Shown: positions 26,758 to 35,362 of the stretch, in pieces | How the letters are laid out: each line of letters opens with the position of its first letter | Numbering within the stretch: the first letter of the stretch is position 1 | Source of the DNA: CAVVGZ01 sp963841845 | GTDB taxonomy: Bacteria > Chloroflexota > Anaerolineae > Anaerolineales > Anaerolineaceae | Length of the DNA stretch: 64,000 nt | Assembly (NCBI GenBank): GCA_963841845.1 | Contig: CAWJEG010000009.1 | Location: 124,001-188,000 of the forward strand | Direction: 5' to 3' | Made by a program: the position numbers and the translations under genes | The notes under the pieces: generated by a model | Database searches by the model: none | Told to the model about the DNA's origin: nothing | What the model saw: the letters and a program-made list of their open reading frames with translations, nothing else

Positions 26758-27176
26758 ATTTTTATCATCTTCGTTTTCTTATTAAGAAGGAAATTGTACC
26801 CTGATCATCTCACGATGGGAAGTTATCCAAGGGCATTGTTAGAACTGGCATGGACATTGGCTTTTATCAATAAGATGTTAAGAGTTTTTCCGCCCAGAGG
26901 CATCCATCTTATTAAGTATCTCAAGAAAAAGGTATGATGGTTTAATGGATCAATTAATGCTTGAATTTTTTAACAACCCTGGTATTTCATCCAAGAAAAT
27001 GAAGTTAAATATTTTACGTGGCATGTCAAATTTTGATTGGTTTTATTACCCTTATCCGGCAACCGCTGAAATATTGGTGACCTCCAATTTAAGCACCAAT
27101 TGCCATCCAATTTAATGGCATTGATAATCCTTTATAAACGATATGGAAATTTGTATAACCAATCACTGCATGGGCG
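26758..27176. other. Intergenic region, no gene seen
   Basis: 419 AT-rich bases between the LCP start and the end of the propeller gene. I see no ORF, RNA or clear repeat. The LCP promoter presumably lies here. Confidence 0.4.
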
Positions 27177-28475
27177 TTATCGTGCAGAAGCCCAATCCAG
27201 GTCCATTAGATCTGCGATATCCATCGAGATCTCTATGGGGGTCAGCTCACTTCCATCCGGCTTGATGCGCAAGGCTTTACTGTCAAGCAGGGAAATAAAA
27301 GCAATCCACTGGCCATCCGGGGACCAGACCGGTTCCCATTCTGATCCGGGTTCACTGGTGAGCTGGCACTGGTTGCTGCCATCCGGCTTCATAATAAACA
27401 GGTTGTAGTTATTCATGCCGGATTCGCTGCCTCGATTGGATGAGAAGACAATCCAATTTCCGTCTGGTGACCAGGATGGATCGATATCTACATCCGGATG
27501 GCGGGTGAGCCGCTGGACATCACCCCCGTCCACGTTCATGGTGTAAACATCACTGGAATTATGGCGCTGTGACACAAATGCAATCCGGGATCCATCCGGG
27601 GAAGGGCGTGCATCGCCGTCAAATTCCGTGCTGCCCGGGATTCGGCTGGAAATACCGGAACTAATATCCAATTTGAATATTTCAATATCCGGGTTGGGAT
27701 CCTGTTCCAACCAGCCATTAAAATAGAGGGAATTGCCATCCGGAGACCAGGCCGGGGATTCAATTTCAATATCACTTTCGAAAACAACCTGATCGGATTG
27801 ATTCGATGTATCGGAAATGTGGAGTTCCCAGCGAGATTTGCCAGCTGGACGAGCAACAAATGCCAGATTTTTCCCATCCGGCGACCAGGCTGGATCAATG
27901 CTTCCGGGAAGGCTGGATAATCTACTTAATACTTCCCCATCGCTTGTTACGGATATTATGCGGTACTGGTGAAGAGTTCCCTGAGGTTCGGGCAGTTTTA
28001 TTCCCACTGCCAGGGGACCATTGTGCAAGCCAGATAGAATTTTCTGATCGGGTAAACCCTTGCAATCGGAGAGAAAAGAAACCTGGTACCAGTTGACAGT
28101 CAGCACAACCACGGCTGCCAGGGCAGCCAGCCCAAGAACTGCTGTGGAACTTAACAGCATACCCCTGGTAAATGGAGGGATTGGCTGGTCAGATTTACGG
28201 CTTTTTCCCCACTGCCAGAGAATATATAAAAAGACCCCCAGGATGTAGATGCCCAGCACACCAAGCAGGATCGGTGAGGTAACTGAACCGAATAGTCCGG
28301 TGATAAATGCAAGTGTATACAGCGAACCACAGTACCCTTCGGTAGTGCCGAAGCTCAGATCGCAGCCATTGGCATTGGCTAATGTATCTGTGATCCAGAA
28401 TACCAGCAGCGGAAAAAGAACCAGGATTACCAAAATTAATATGATAGCCAGGTTGAGTAAGACACCGCGTTTCAT
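27177..28475 (-). CDS. Membrane-anchored PD40 (TolB-like) beta-propeller protein
   Basis: A 432-residue protein. The first 130 residues contain three hydrophobic segments (near 8-30, 65-90 and 105-125). The rest is a beta-propeller with five clear WSPDG or PSPDG repeats such as PAWSPDGKNLAFVA, PSWSPDGNWIVFSS and PVWSPDGQWIAFIS, facing outside. PD40 propellers bind proteins or peptides; TolB itself is part of an outer-membrane system, but this layout is common in Chloroflexota and its function is unknown. It is monocistronic, divergent from the ABC/FtsX pair. Confidence 0.8.
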   Translation of the reverse strand: MKRGVLLNLAIILILVILVLFPLLVFWITDTLANANGCDLSFGTTEGYCGSLYTLAFITGLFGSVTSPILLGVLGIYILGVFLYILWQWGKSRKSDQPIPPFTRGMLLSSTAVLGLAALAAVVVLTVNWYQVSFLSDCKGLPDQKILSGLHNGPLAVGIKLPEPQGTLHQYRIISVTSDGEVLSRLSSLPGSIDPAWSPDGKNLAFVARPAGKSRWELHISDTSNQSDQVVFESDIEIESPAWSPDGNSLYFNGWLEQDPNPDIEIFKLDISSGISSRIPGSTEFDGDARPSPDGSRIAFVSQRHNSSDVYTMNVDGGDVQRLTRHPDVDIDPSWSPDGNWIVFSSNRGSESGMNNYNLFIMKPDGSNQCQLTSEPGSEWEPVWSPDGQWIAFISLLDSKALRIKPDGSELTPIEISMDIADLMDLDWASAR

Positions 28476-28714
28476 AAATCACCTTCCAGGATTATAATAA
28501 AATAGTATTAAGATAATTATAGTCATAAAATGTAATAATGTAAACATAACTTTGGATTGACTTCTTAATGAACTATCCAGTTGATAAATGGAACGATTAA
28601 TCCTGGTAATATGACCCGGCTGTTCAGGATTGGATATTTGAAGGATGTATAATTAGGGAGAATTGAATACGATAAGGATAGTTTAGTCATACTGAACAGG
28701 TAAGGAATCCATCA

Positions 28715-29458
28715 ATGGCACTCATTCAAGCAACAAACTTAACAAAGATATATGGCAAGGGGGAGACTGCTCTTGTTGCCCTGGATCATGTCAATCTCGA
28801 GGTGGAAGCCGGGGAATTTGTTGCGGTGATGGGACCGAGTGGCTGCGGGAAATCCACCCTGCTGCACCTATTAGGCGGTCTGGATCGACCGACCGAAGGA
28901 TCTGTGTCCATTGATGAGGAGCGGCTGGATCAGTTGACGGATGATAAATTAACCGTCTTGCGCCGCCGAAAGATTGGTTTTATTTTCCAGTTTTATAACC
29001 TGATCCCGATATTGTCGGCACTTGAAAATGCAGCCCTGCCGATGACCCTTGATGGGGATAAGGCAGGCGATGCAAAAGAAAAGGCTGCGGAATGGCTGGG
29101 TAAAGTAGGATTGGGAGACCGGCTGAAAAGCCGTCCCGACCAGCTCTCGGGAGGCCAGCAGCAGCGGGTGGCAATTGCCCGGGCACTGATAGCAGAACCA
29201 AAATTAATCCTGGCTGATGAACCAACCGGGAACCTGGATTCCAAGGCGGCGGATGAAATTGCCTCTCTACTCAGGCAGGTAGCCAATGAATGGGGCAGGG
29301 CAGTACTGATGGTCACGCATGATGCTCACAATGCCTCGTATGCTGACAGGATTTTGTATATGAGGGACGGCGACATCCTGTTCGATGAACAGCGTCCTGA
29401 GGAGGCACCTGAGGCGCAGCACGATTGGGTAACGGATAAGATGCGACAACTTGCCTGA
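28715..29458 (+). CDS. ABC transporter ATP-binding protein (LolD/MacB type)
   Basis: A 247-residue ATPase with GPSGCGKST, LSGGQQQRVAIA, LILADEPTGNLD and MVTHDAHNASY. AAGGA precedes the ATG. It is followed 45 bases later by a two-domain FtsX permease, its obvious partner. The pair resembles exporters with one large permease, as in the YtrF/BceB-like and lipoprotein-release groups. Confidence 0.93.
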   Translation: MALIQATNLTKIYGKGETALVALDHVNLEVEAGEFVAVMGPSGCGKSTLLHLLGGLDRPTEGSVSIDEERLDQLTDDKLTVLRRRKIGFIFQFYNLIPILSALENAALPMTLDGDKAGDAKEKAAEWLGKVGLGDRLKSRPDQLSGGQQQRVAIARALIAEPKLILADEPTGNLDSKAADEIASLLRQVANEWGRAVLMVTHDAHNASYADRILYMRDGDILFDEQRPEEAPEAQHDWVTDKMRQLA

Positions 29459-29503
29459 TGAAGGAAGCAAAAGGCTTTATCGGATTTATAGGATAGGTTG
29501 AAT

Positions 29504-32044
29504 ATGCTTAAACTCCAGTTGATATTGGCTGCCCGTTATTTATGGGGCAGAAAATTGAGGACATTCCTTACAACCCTGGCGATTTTTTTCGGGACCATGG
29601 TGGTCTTTGCCACTAATTTAATGATGCCCACCATGCTTAAGGCATTTGAATCTAATCTGCTGGCGGCTTCCGGGCAGGTGGATATTACCATTACACACGA
29701 GACCGGTGAAGCCTTCTCAACCAGGATCCTCAACCAGGTGAAGACTATCCCCGGCATCCGGGCGATTTCCGGCAGTTTAAGCCGATCGGTAAACATTCCC
29801 GCTGACTTTTACGGCACCTCAAAAATCACTGCGCTCACTTTAACAGGAATTGATCCGCAAGATGCCAGGACGGTCAGGTCATATCCGCTTGAGGTCGGCC
29901 GTTTCCTGCGGTCATCGGAAGGGAATAACGCTCTAATCACGACCAGCCTGGCTAAAAAATTGAGCCTGAAACTGGGAGACAAACTGACCCTGCCAACCAC
30001 GGACGGCATGATTACATTGAGGATTATCGGCCTGCAACCGGAACGTGCCATGCCGGGAAATGAAGAGGTTCTTGTCAGCCTGCCTGAAGCCCAAAAACTG
30101 CTTGATCTTCCCAAACGCATTAATACTATTGAGATTAATTTAAATACTACCGATGAAGCCCAACGGGCATCCATCCAGGGTGAAATCGAAGCCCTGCTGG
30201 GGGAGGATTACTCACTCGGGAGCCTGTCCAGCCAATCCGAAATCTTTGCCAGTATGAAAATGGGGCAGGCGGCATTCAACCTGATTGGTTTCCTGGCTAT
30301 GTTTATGGGGGCATTCATTATTTTCAATACTTTTCGCACGATTATTGCCGAACGGCGGCACGATATCGGGATGCTGCGAACAATTGGTGCCAGCCGACGG
30401 ACCATTGTTGGAATTATTTTAACTGAGGGTTTCATCCAGGGTGTTGTCGGTACTACCCTGGGGATATTTGCCGGTTACATTATCGGGGCTTATGTCACGG
30501 AATTAATGGGGACGATGCTTACCCAATTTATGAACGTGCAGATTGGAGCACCAGTTATCCAGCCATCCTTAATAGTAACAACCATCTTTCTCGGCGTAGG
30601 TATGACCATCCTGGCAGGTTTGCTCCCGGCAGTTTCAGCGAGCAGGGTATCTCCGCTTGAAGCGCTGCGTCCAACTTCCCCTGAATCAGCCCATAAAACC
30701 GCCAGGTTGGGTATTTATATTGGGGCAGGGCTCTTAGTCCTGGCAATACTCGCCTTATTTACAGGGAATATTGGCCTTATTACCCTGGGTGGTTTGTGCC
30801 TGCTTATTGGCCTGGTATTGGTAGCCCCAGCCCTGGTACGGCCTATTGCCATGGTTTTCAACCAATTAATTACCAGCATTCTTGCCAGGGATGGCACCGG
30901 CAGCCTGGCCCAAAACAACATATCCCGCCAGCCGACACGAGCAGCTGTGACTGCAAGTGCAACCATGATCGGACTGGCAATCATTGTTGGGCTTGGGGGA
31001 GCCATTTCAAGTATTACCATAGGTTTTATGAGCGTTGTAGAGCGCAGCCTGGGAAGTGATTATTTGATTATGCCCCCATCTGTAGCGGTCTGGGACAGCG
31101 ATGTAGGAGCCAAGCAGGACCTGAAAAAGAAATTGAACTCCGTTCCAGGAGTGAGTGTGGTCAGCACCCTGCGGTTTGCCTCTTCAACCCTTAACGGGGA
31201 TGCTGTCAACATGCTGGGAATTGATCCGGAAACATACCCGCAGGTCGCCAGCCTGACTTTCCAGGAGGGTGATCCATCAACAACATACCAGGAGCTTGAA
31301 GAAAGCCAAACCCTGATTATTAATGGTGTCACCTCCGCCCAGACGGGTTTAGTAACCGGGGATTGGGTACGAATTTCGACTCCAACCGGCCAGAAAGAAT
31401 ACCAGATTGCAGCCATCGCGGGTGATTATCTGAATGCCAAGGTCATGACGGCATATATTTCACAGACCAATCTGGAAAAGGATTTCCATAAAGAAGAGGA
31501 CATTTTCTACCAGATCAATGTTTATGATAATGCAGATCCCGTTCTTGTTGAACAAAAATTGGAAAAAATACTGGAAGATTATCCACAGTTCAACCTCGTT
31601 TCCGGAAAGGACTATCTTGCAGAAACCAAGACGCTATTTGATGCCGTCTTTGCCGGATATGGGGTACTGCTGGCTGTACTCTCGGTGCCGTCGCTGATTG
31701 CCATGCTTAATACCTTGACGATTGGTGTTCTCGAACGTACCCGTGAAATCGGCATGCTGAGGGCAATTGGAGCCACCCGCAGGCAGGTCCGGCGTATTGT
31801 TGTGATTGAATCGGTTCTGCTGGCAGCCATTGGAACTGCCCTGGGTTTACTTGCCGGATTATACCTGGGTTATATCATCCTTCAATCACTCACTACCGGT
31901 GGTTTTCCAATTGAATACTCATTCCCGTATACCGGACTTATTGCCGCGGTCGCCGCCGGGCTGCTTTTTGGGGCGCTGGCTGCCATTATTCCTGCCAGGC
32001 AGGCATCCGGCATGGTGATTGTCAGGGCTTTGCGGTATGAGTAA
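29504..32044 (+). CDS. ABC transporter permease with two FtsX domains
   Basis: An 846-residue permease starting at ATG 29504 with AGG eight bases upstream (a TTG two codons earlier is possible). Order: TM1, MacB-like extracytoplasmic domain (about 40-230), FtsX domain 1 with three helices (about 260-390, including RHDIGMLRTIGASRRTI), a central pair of helices, a second extracytoplasmic domain and FtsX domain 2 (about 720-845, with ERTREIGMLRAIGATRRQV). Such duplicated permeases export hydrophobic compounds, peptides or lipoproteins without a separate membrane partner. Substrate unknown. Confidence 0.92.
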   Translation: MLKLQLILAARYLWGRKLRTFLTTLAIFFGTMVVFATNLMMPTMLKAFESNLLAASGQVDITITHETGEAFSTRILNQVKTIPGIRAISGSLSRSVNIPADFYGTSKITALTLTGIDPQDARTVRSYPLEVGRFLRSSEGNNALITTSLAKKLSLKLGDKLTLPTTDGMITLRIIGLQPERAMPGNEEVLVSLPEAQKLLDLPKRINTIEINLNTTDEAQRASIQGEIEALLGEDYSLGSLSSQSEIFASMKMGQAAFNLIGFLAMFMGAFIIFNTFRTIIAERRHDIGMLRTIGASRRTIVGIILTEGFIQGVVGTTLGIFAGYIIGAYVTELMGTMLTQFMNVQIGAPVIQPSLIVTTIFLGVGMTILAGLLPAVSASRVSPLEALRPTSPESAHKTARLGIYIGAGLLVLAILALFTGNIGLITLGGLCLLIGLVLVAPALVRPIAMVFNQLITSILARDGTGSLAQNNISRQPTRAAVTASATMIGLAIIVGLGGAISSITIGFMSVVERSLGSDYLIMPPSVAVWDSDVGAKQDLKKKLNSVPGVSVVSTLRFASSTLNGDAVNMLGIDPETYPQVASLTFQEGDPSTTYQELEESQTLIINGVTSAQTGLVTGDWVRISTPTGQKEYQIAAIAGDYLNAKVMTAYISQTNLEKDFHKEEDIFYQINVYDNADPVLVEQKLEKILEDYPQFNLVSGKDYLAETKTLFDAVFAGYGVLLAVLSVPSLIAMLNTLTIGVLERTREIGMLRAIGATRRQVRRIVVIESVLLAAIGTALGLLAGLYLGYIILQSLTTGGFPIEYSFPYTGLIAAVAAGLLFGALAAIIPARQASGMVIVRALRYE

Positions 32045-32200
32045 CCATTTTCCTGGTTGAATTATGATTGTGTTAAATTTATTAAACCATCTGATTTAAA
32101 ATAAATCCACCTCCGATAAATGAAATAGTCCATGGTTTAAAGCGAATATTTTTGTCATCCGGGAACCCCTTTGAATTTTGATGAAAGGAAATTGATAATT

Positions 32201-33364
32201 GTGAATCAATCTAAATTGGAATTATCCCGCCTGGAAATCCAACGCTACTCCCGACACCTGGTACTCCCGGAGGTTGGATTAGCCGGGCAGATTAAATTGA
32301 AGCGTTCTGCAGTGTTGTTGGTGGGGACGGGTGGATTAGGCTCAGCCATCGGCACCTACCTGGCGGCGGCTGGAGTTGGAAAAATCGGTGTGGTTGATTA
32401 TGACCGTGTAGAACTTACCAACCTCCAACGCCAGATCCTGCATTCAACTGCTGACCTTGGTTCACCAAAGGTTGAGTCTGCGCGCAGGCGTATGCTGAGC
32501 ATCAATCCTGAAATTATTGTTTCCACCTATGATACGGTATTTAACCCGGAAAATGCAGAAAGAATTTCTGAAGGTTATGACATCCTGGTGGATGGGACGG
32601 ATAATTTCCCCACCCGCTACCTGCTCAATGATCTGGCGGTGAAAACACATAAACCTTTTGTTTTTGGCTCAATCTATAAATTTGAAGGACAAACCGGTGT
32701 CTTTAATAGCGAAGGTGGACCTTGCTATCGATGCCTTTTCCCGGAACCTCCCCCTCCAGGGTCAGTCCCGTCCTGTGCGGAAGGGGGGGTATTGGGCATT
32801 CTTCCCGGTACAATTGGAACCTTGCAAGCAACCGAGGTTATCAAGCTGATTCTGGGTGCTGGCGAATCCCTGGCAGGGAAGCTGCTGATTTATGATGCCC
32901 TCGAGATGGATTTTCAGATCATTAGCCTTAAAAAAAATCCAGCCTGCAAAGTTTGCGGAGAGAATGTTAGCCACATTGAATTGATTGATTACGAAGAATT
33001 TTGCGGGGTTCCAGTAATCAGGCGTAATAGCCAAATGCTTCCAAAAGATAAGACCATTTCAGCGGGAGAACTGGAAACCAGATTAAAACAAGGGGGAACT
33101 GTCCAACTGGTTGATGTACGAGAGGCGGGTGAGCTGGAAATTTCTAACCTTCCCGGGGCGATCCACATGCCGCTCTATGAGCTGGAAGGACTGGCAAGCA
33201 GGTTGAACAAAAACATGGAAATAATCGTATTCTGCCGGACAGGGGAGAGATCTCGGCGGGCGGTATTAATCCTTGAAAAAATGGGATTCAATCTTGTAAA
33301 GAATCTCGAAGGAGGTATCAATGCCTGGGCGGCGTCCGTGGATTCCAGTATGGTTCAGTACTAG
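32201..33364 (+). CDS. MoeB/ThiF-type adenylyltransferase with C-terminal rhodanese domain (MoeZ-like)
   Basis: A 387-residue protein. The E1-like domain has RYSRHLVLPEVGLAGQIKL, the nucleotide loop GTGGLGS, the adenylation site VDGTDNFPTRYLLND, zinc pairs CYRC and CKVC, and the candidate catalytic Cys in VPSCAEGGVLG. The rhodanese domain (about from residue 280) has LVDVREAGELEI and active-site loop CRTGERSRRA. Such proteins activate the C-terminal Gly-Gly of MoaD or ThiS-like carriers and load sulfur for molybdopterin, thiamin or cysteine synthesis. GTG 32201 with AAGGAA upstream is chosen; TTG 32171 is in frame and possible. Confidence 0.9.
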   Translation: MNQSKLELSRLEIQRYSRHLVLPEVGLAGQIKLKRSAVLLVGTGGLGSAIGTYLAAAGVGKIGVVDYDRVELTNLQRQILHSTADLGSPKVESARRRMLSINPEIIVSTYDTVFNPENAERISEGYDILVDGTDNFPTRYLLNDLAVKTHKPFVFGSIYKFEGQTGVFNSEGGPCYRCLFPEPPPPGSVPSCAEGGVLGILPGTIGTLQATEVIKLILGAGESLAGKLLIYDALEMDFQIISLKKNPACKVCGENVSHIELIDYEEFCGVPVIRRNSQMLPKDKTISAGELETRLKQGGTVQLVDVREAGELEISNLPGAIHMPLYELEGLASRLNKNMEIIVFCRTGERSRRAVLILEKMGFNLVKNLEGGINAWAASVDSSMVQY

Positions 33365-33383
33365 ATTGAATACTATCCTTCGC

Positions 33384-34277
33384 ATGACTTTACCCGGCCC
33401 TGGTGCGGGTATATTCCTGATATTGATCATGCTGGCTGCAGTCCAGGCAGCATGCAATTTTCCATTTTCAGGTGTGGGAATCCAACCCACCCTGGAAGCC
33501 GAATTGTCTCCAACCCCTTCGCAGACAATTGACATCACGCCTTCCCTATTGACAACTACCCCAACACAAACCCAGCCATCCCCGACCCAGACAATGACTG
33601 TTACCCAGACCCAGGTAATGCAGCCGAAGCTTGAAATTATCGACGTACCTTCTGAAGAATTAAGCGATATTCCCAAATATAAAATAATCCAAAATAAACC
33701 GTTACTTTCAGGTAAGCAGGATTTGGTGAGGAATTTTAACCAGGAAGTTTACTCGCTTTACCAGGAAGAGATAGATGATTTTATTGCTCTGAGTGAGGAA
33801 AACGAGGAATTTCGCAGCCAAAACCTGCCGGAATCCTCCAGCTGGCTGGATCTTCACTATGAACCTGGATATTTTTCGGATGAATTAATCAGCCTGAATT
33901 TTCCTGTGGAAGTATATCTAGCGGGGATGGCTCATCCGAATCATTACAACAGGGTGATCAACTTTGATCTTCTGGAATCCCGCCCTTTACTTATGCAAGA
34001 TTTATTCCTGTCCGAAAATCGTGTCATGCCGATTATTGCCAACTTTTGTGCGGATGAGCTAAGAAGCAAAGAGGAACTGCTTTTTGAAGAAGGAGTCCAG
34101 CCCAGTGCAGCCAACTACAAAAATTGGGTGATCACTGAGCAAGGATTAATGATCGTATTCGATCCTTACCAGGTTGCACCTGGCGCAGCGGGAACGCTCA
34201 GGGTGACAGTACCTTGGGAAATTTTATCGGATGAGATCAATCCCCAGGGACCATTGGCAAAGTTCCAGTCAGAATGA
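33384..34277 (+). CDS. Lipoprotein with DUF3298/RsiV-like domain
   Basis: A 297-residue lipoprotein starting at ATG 33384, 20 bases after the MoeZ-like stop. Signal helix IFLILIMLAAVQAAC gives lipobox VQAAC, then a Thr/Pro/Gln linker (TPTQTQPSPTQTMTVTQTQ). The body (about 85-295) has LISLNFPVEVYLAGMAHPNH, INFDLLESRPLLMQDLF and a terminal LRVTVPWEIL, the pattern of DUF3298 domains found in RsiV, a lysozyme-sensing anti-sigma factor. No sigma factor is near, so a sensing role is only a family guess. Confidence 0.7.
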   Translation: MTLPGPGAGIFLILIMLAAVQAACNFPFSGVGIQPTLEAELSPTPSQTIDITPSLLTTTPTQTQPSPTQTMTVTQTQVMQPKLEIIDVPSEELSDIPKYKIIQNKPLLSGKQDLVRNFNQEVYSLYQEEIDDFIALSEENEEFRSQNLPESSSWLDLHYEPGYFSDELISLNFPVEVYLAGMAHPNHYNRVINFDLLESRPLLMQDLFLSENRVMPIIANFCADELRSKEELLFEEGVQPSAANYKNWVITEQGLMIVFDPYQVAPGAAGTLRVTVPWEILSDEINPQGPLAKFQSE

Positions 34278-34405
34278 GCATCCAAAAAAAGGAATTTTGA
34301 TGCGGATCGTATTTCAGATGTTACTCCTCCTGGGCGTACCAAAGGCAAATAAAAAGGAATCCCAGGTATTAATTCTTACTTTGAAAGGCGGAAATAAAGA
34401 GACAA

Positions 34406-35272
34406 ATGACTGAAATTCAAAAGTATCCCCTGACCTTGCTGGCTGTCCTGGCGCACCCGGATGATGAATCTTTTATTATTGGTGGGACCCTTGCATTGTA
34501 TGCACGTCGTGGGGTGGATGTTTACCTGGTGTGCGCTACCCGCGGGGAGGCGGGGGAAGTGGATGCAAATTACCTGGAAGGTTACGCTTCAATTGCCGAA
34601 CGGCGTGAATCGGAACTCTATTGCGCCTCAAAATTACTGGCATTGAAAAGCGTTTTCTTTCTGGATTACCGCGATTCTGGCATGGATGGTTCGCCAGATA
34701 ATTACCATCCCGACTCGCTGGTGGCAGCCCCTGAAATGCAAGTGGTGGGGGATGTGGTCCATTTTATCCGCAAATTGAAACCGCAGGTGGTGATCACCTT
34801 TGATCCGATAGGGGGATACCGCCACCCGGACCACATTGCTATTCAAAGAGCTACTGAAAAAGCATTTTTTGCTGCCGGTGATCCACTGGCTTTTCCAGAT
34901 GATTTGCCGGCTTTTTCACCACAAAAACTCTATTTTCATACGATGCAGAAAAAATTGCTGCGCTGGGCAATTAAAATCATGCCCATCCTGGGAAAAAACC
35001 CGCGAAAATTTGGGAAAAATGAAGATATCGATTTAACCTTGATTGCCAGCGAAGAGTTTCCCACCCACGCAGTTGTGAACTATAAGGCTGTATCGGAAAT
35101 TCGGGAAAAAGCATCTGCCTGCCATGCCAGCCAGGGCGGCGATAAAAAAGCCCCGAGCCTGCTTGGCCGCTTGATGCGCATTCGTTCAGGCAAAGATACA
35201 TACATGCAGGCATACCCCCCGCCAGTGAACTCGCGGGTAGAAAATGACCTGTTTGAAGGAGTCAGCCAGTAA
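34406..35272 (+). CDS. PIG-L (LmbE) family deacetylase
   Basis: A 288-residue zinc-dependent N-acetyl-sugar deacetylase. The metal and catalytic motif AHPDDESFIIGG is near the N-terminus, CATRGEAGEV follows and the third ligand lies in GGYRHPDHIAI. Family members deacetylate GlcNAc-containing conjugates, as in mycothiol, bacillithiol or lipid-linked intermediates. The substrate is not evident. It converges with clpB. Confidence 0.88.
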   Translation: MTEIQKYPLTLLAVLAHPDDESFIIGGTLALYARRGVDVYLVCATRGEAGEVDANYLEGYASIAERRESELYCASKLLALKSVFFLDYRDSGMDGSPDNYHPDSLVAAPEMQVVGDVVHFIRKLKPQVVITFDPIGGYRHPDHIAIQRATEKAFFAAGDPLAFPDDLPAFSPQKLYFHTMQKKLLRWAIKIMPILGKNPRKFGKNEDIDLTLIASEEFPTHAVVNYKAVSEIREKASACHASQGGDKKAPSLLGRLMRIRSGKDTYMQAYPPPVNSRVENDLFEGVSQ

Positions 35273-35362
35273 CTTTGTGATGCAAAATATGAATTTTAAT
35301 AATATCAAACCGCAACTGAATTATTCGGCTGCGGGAGAATATTTGCCGTCCCAAGGCGATTA

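Noticed and set aside
33530..33620. Repeated ACCCAGACC-like units suggesting a DNA repeat
   Set aside because: They encode the Thr/Pro/Gln linker of the lipoprotein; the same explains similar runs at 9180-9330 and 56700-56760.
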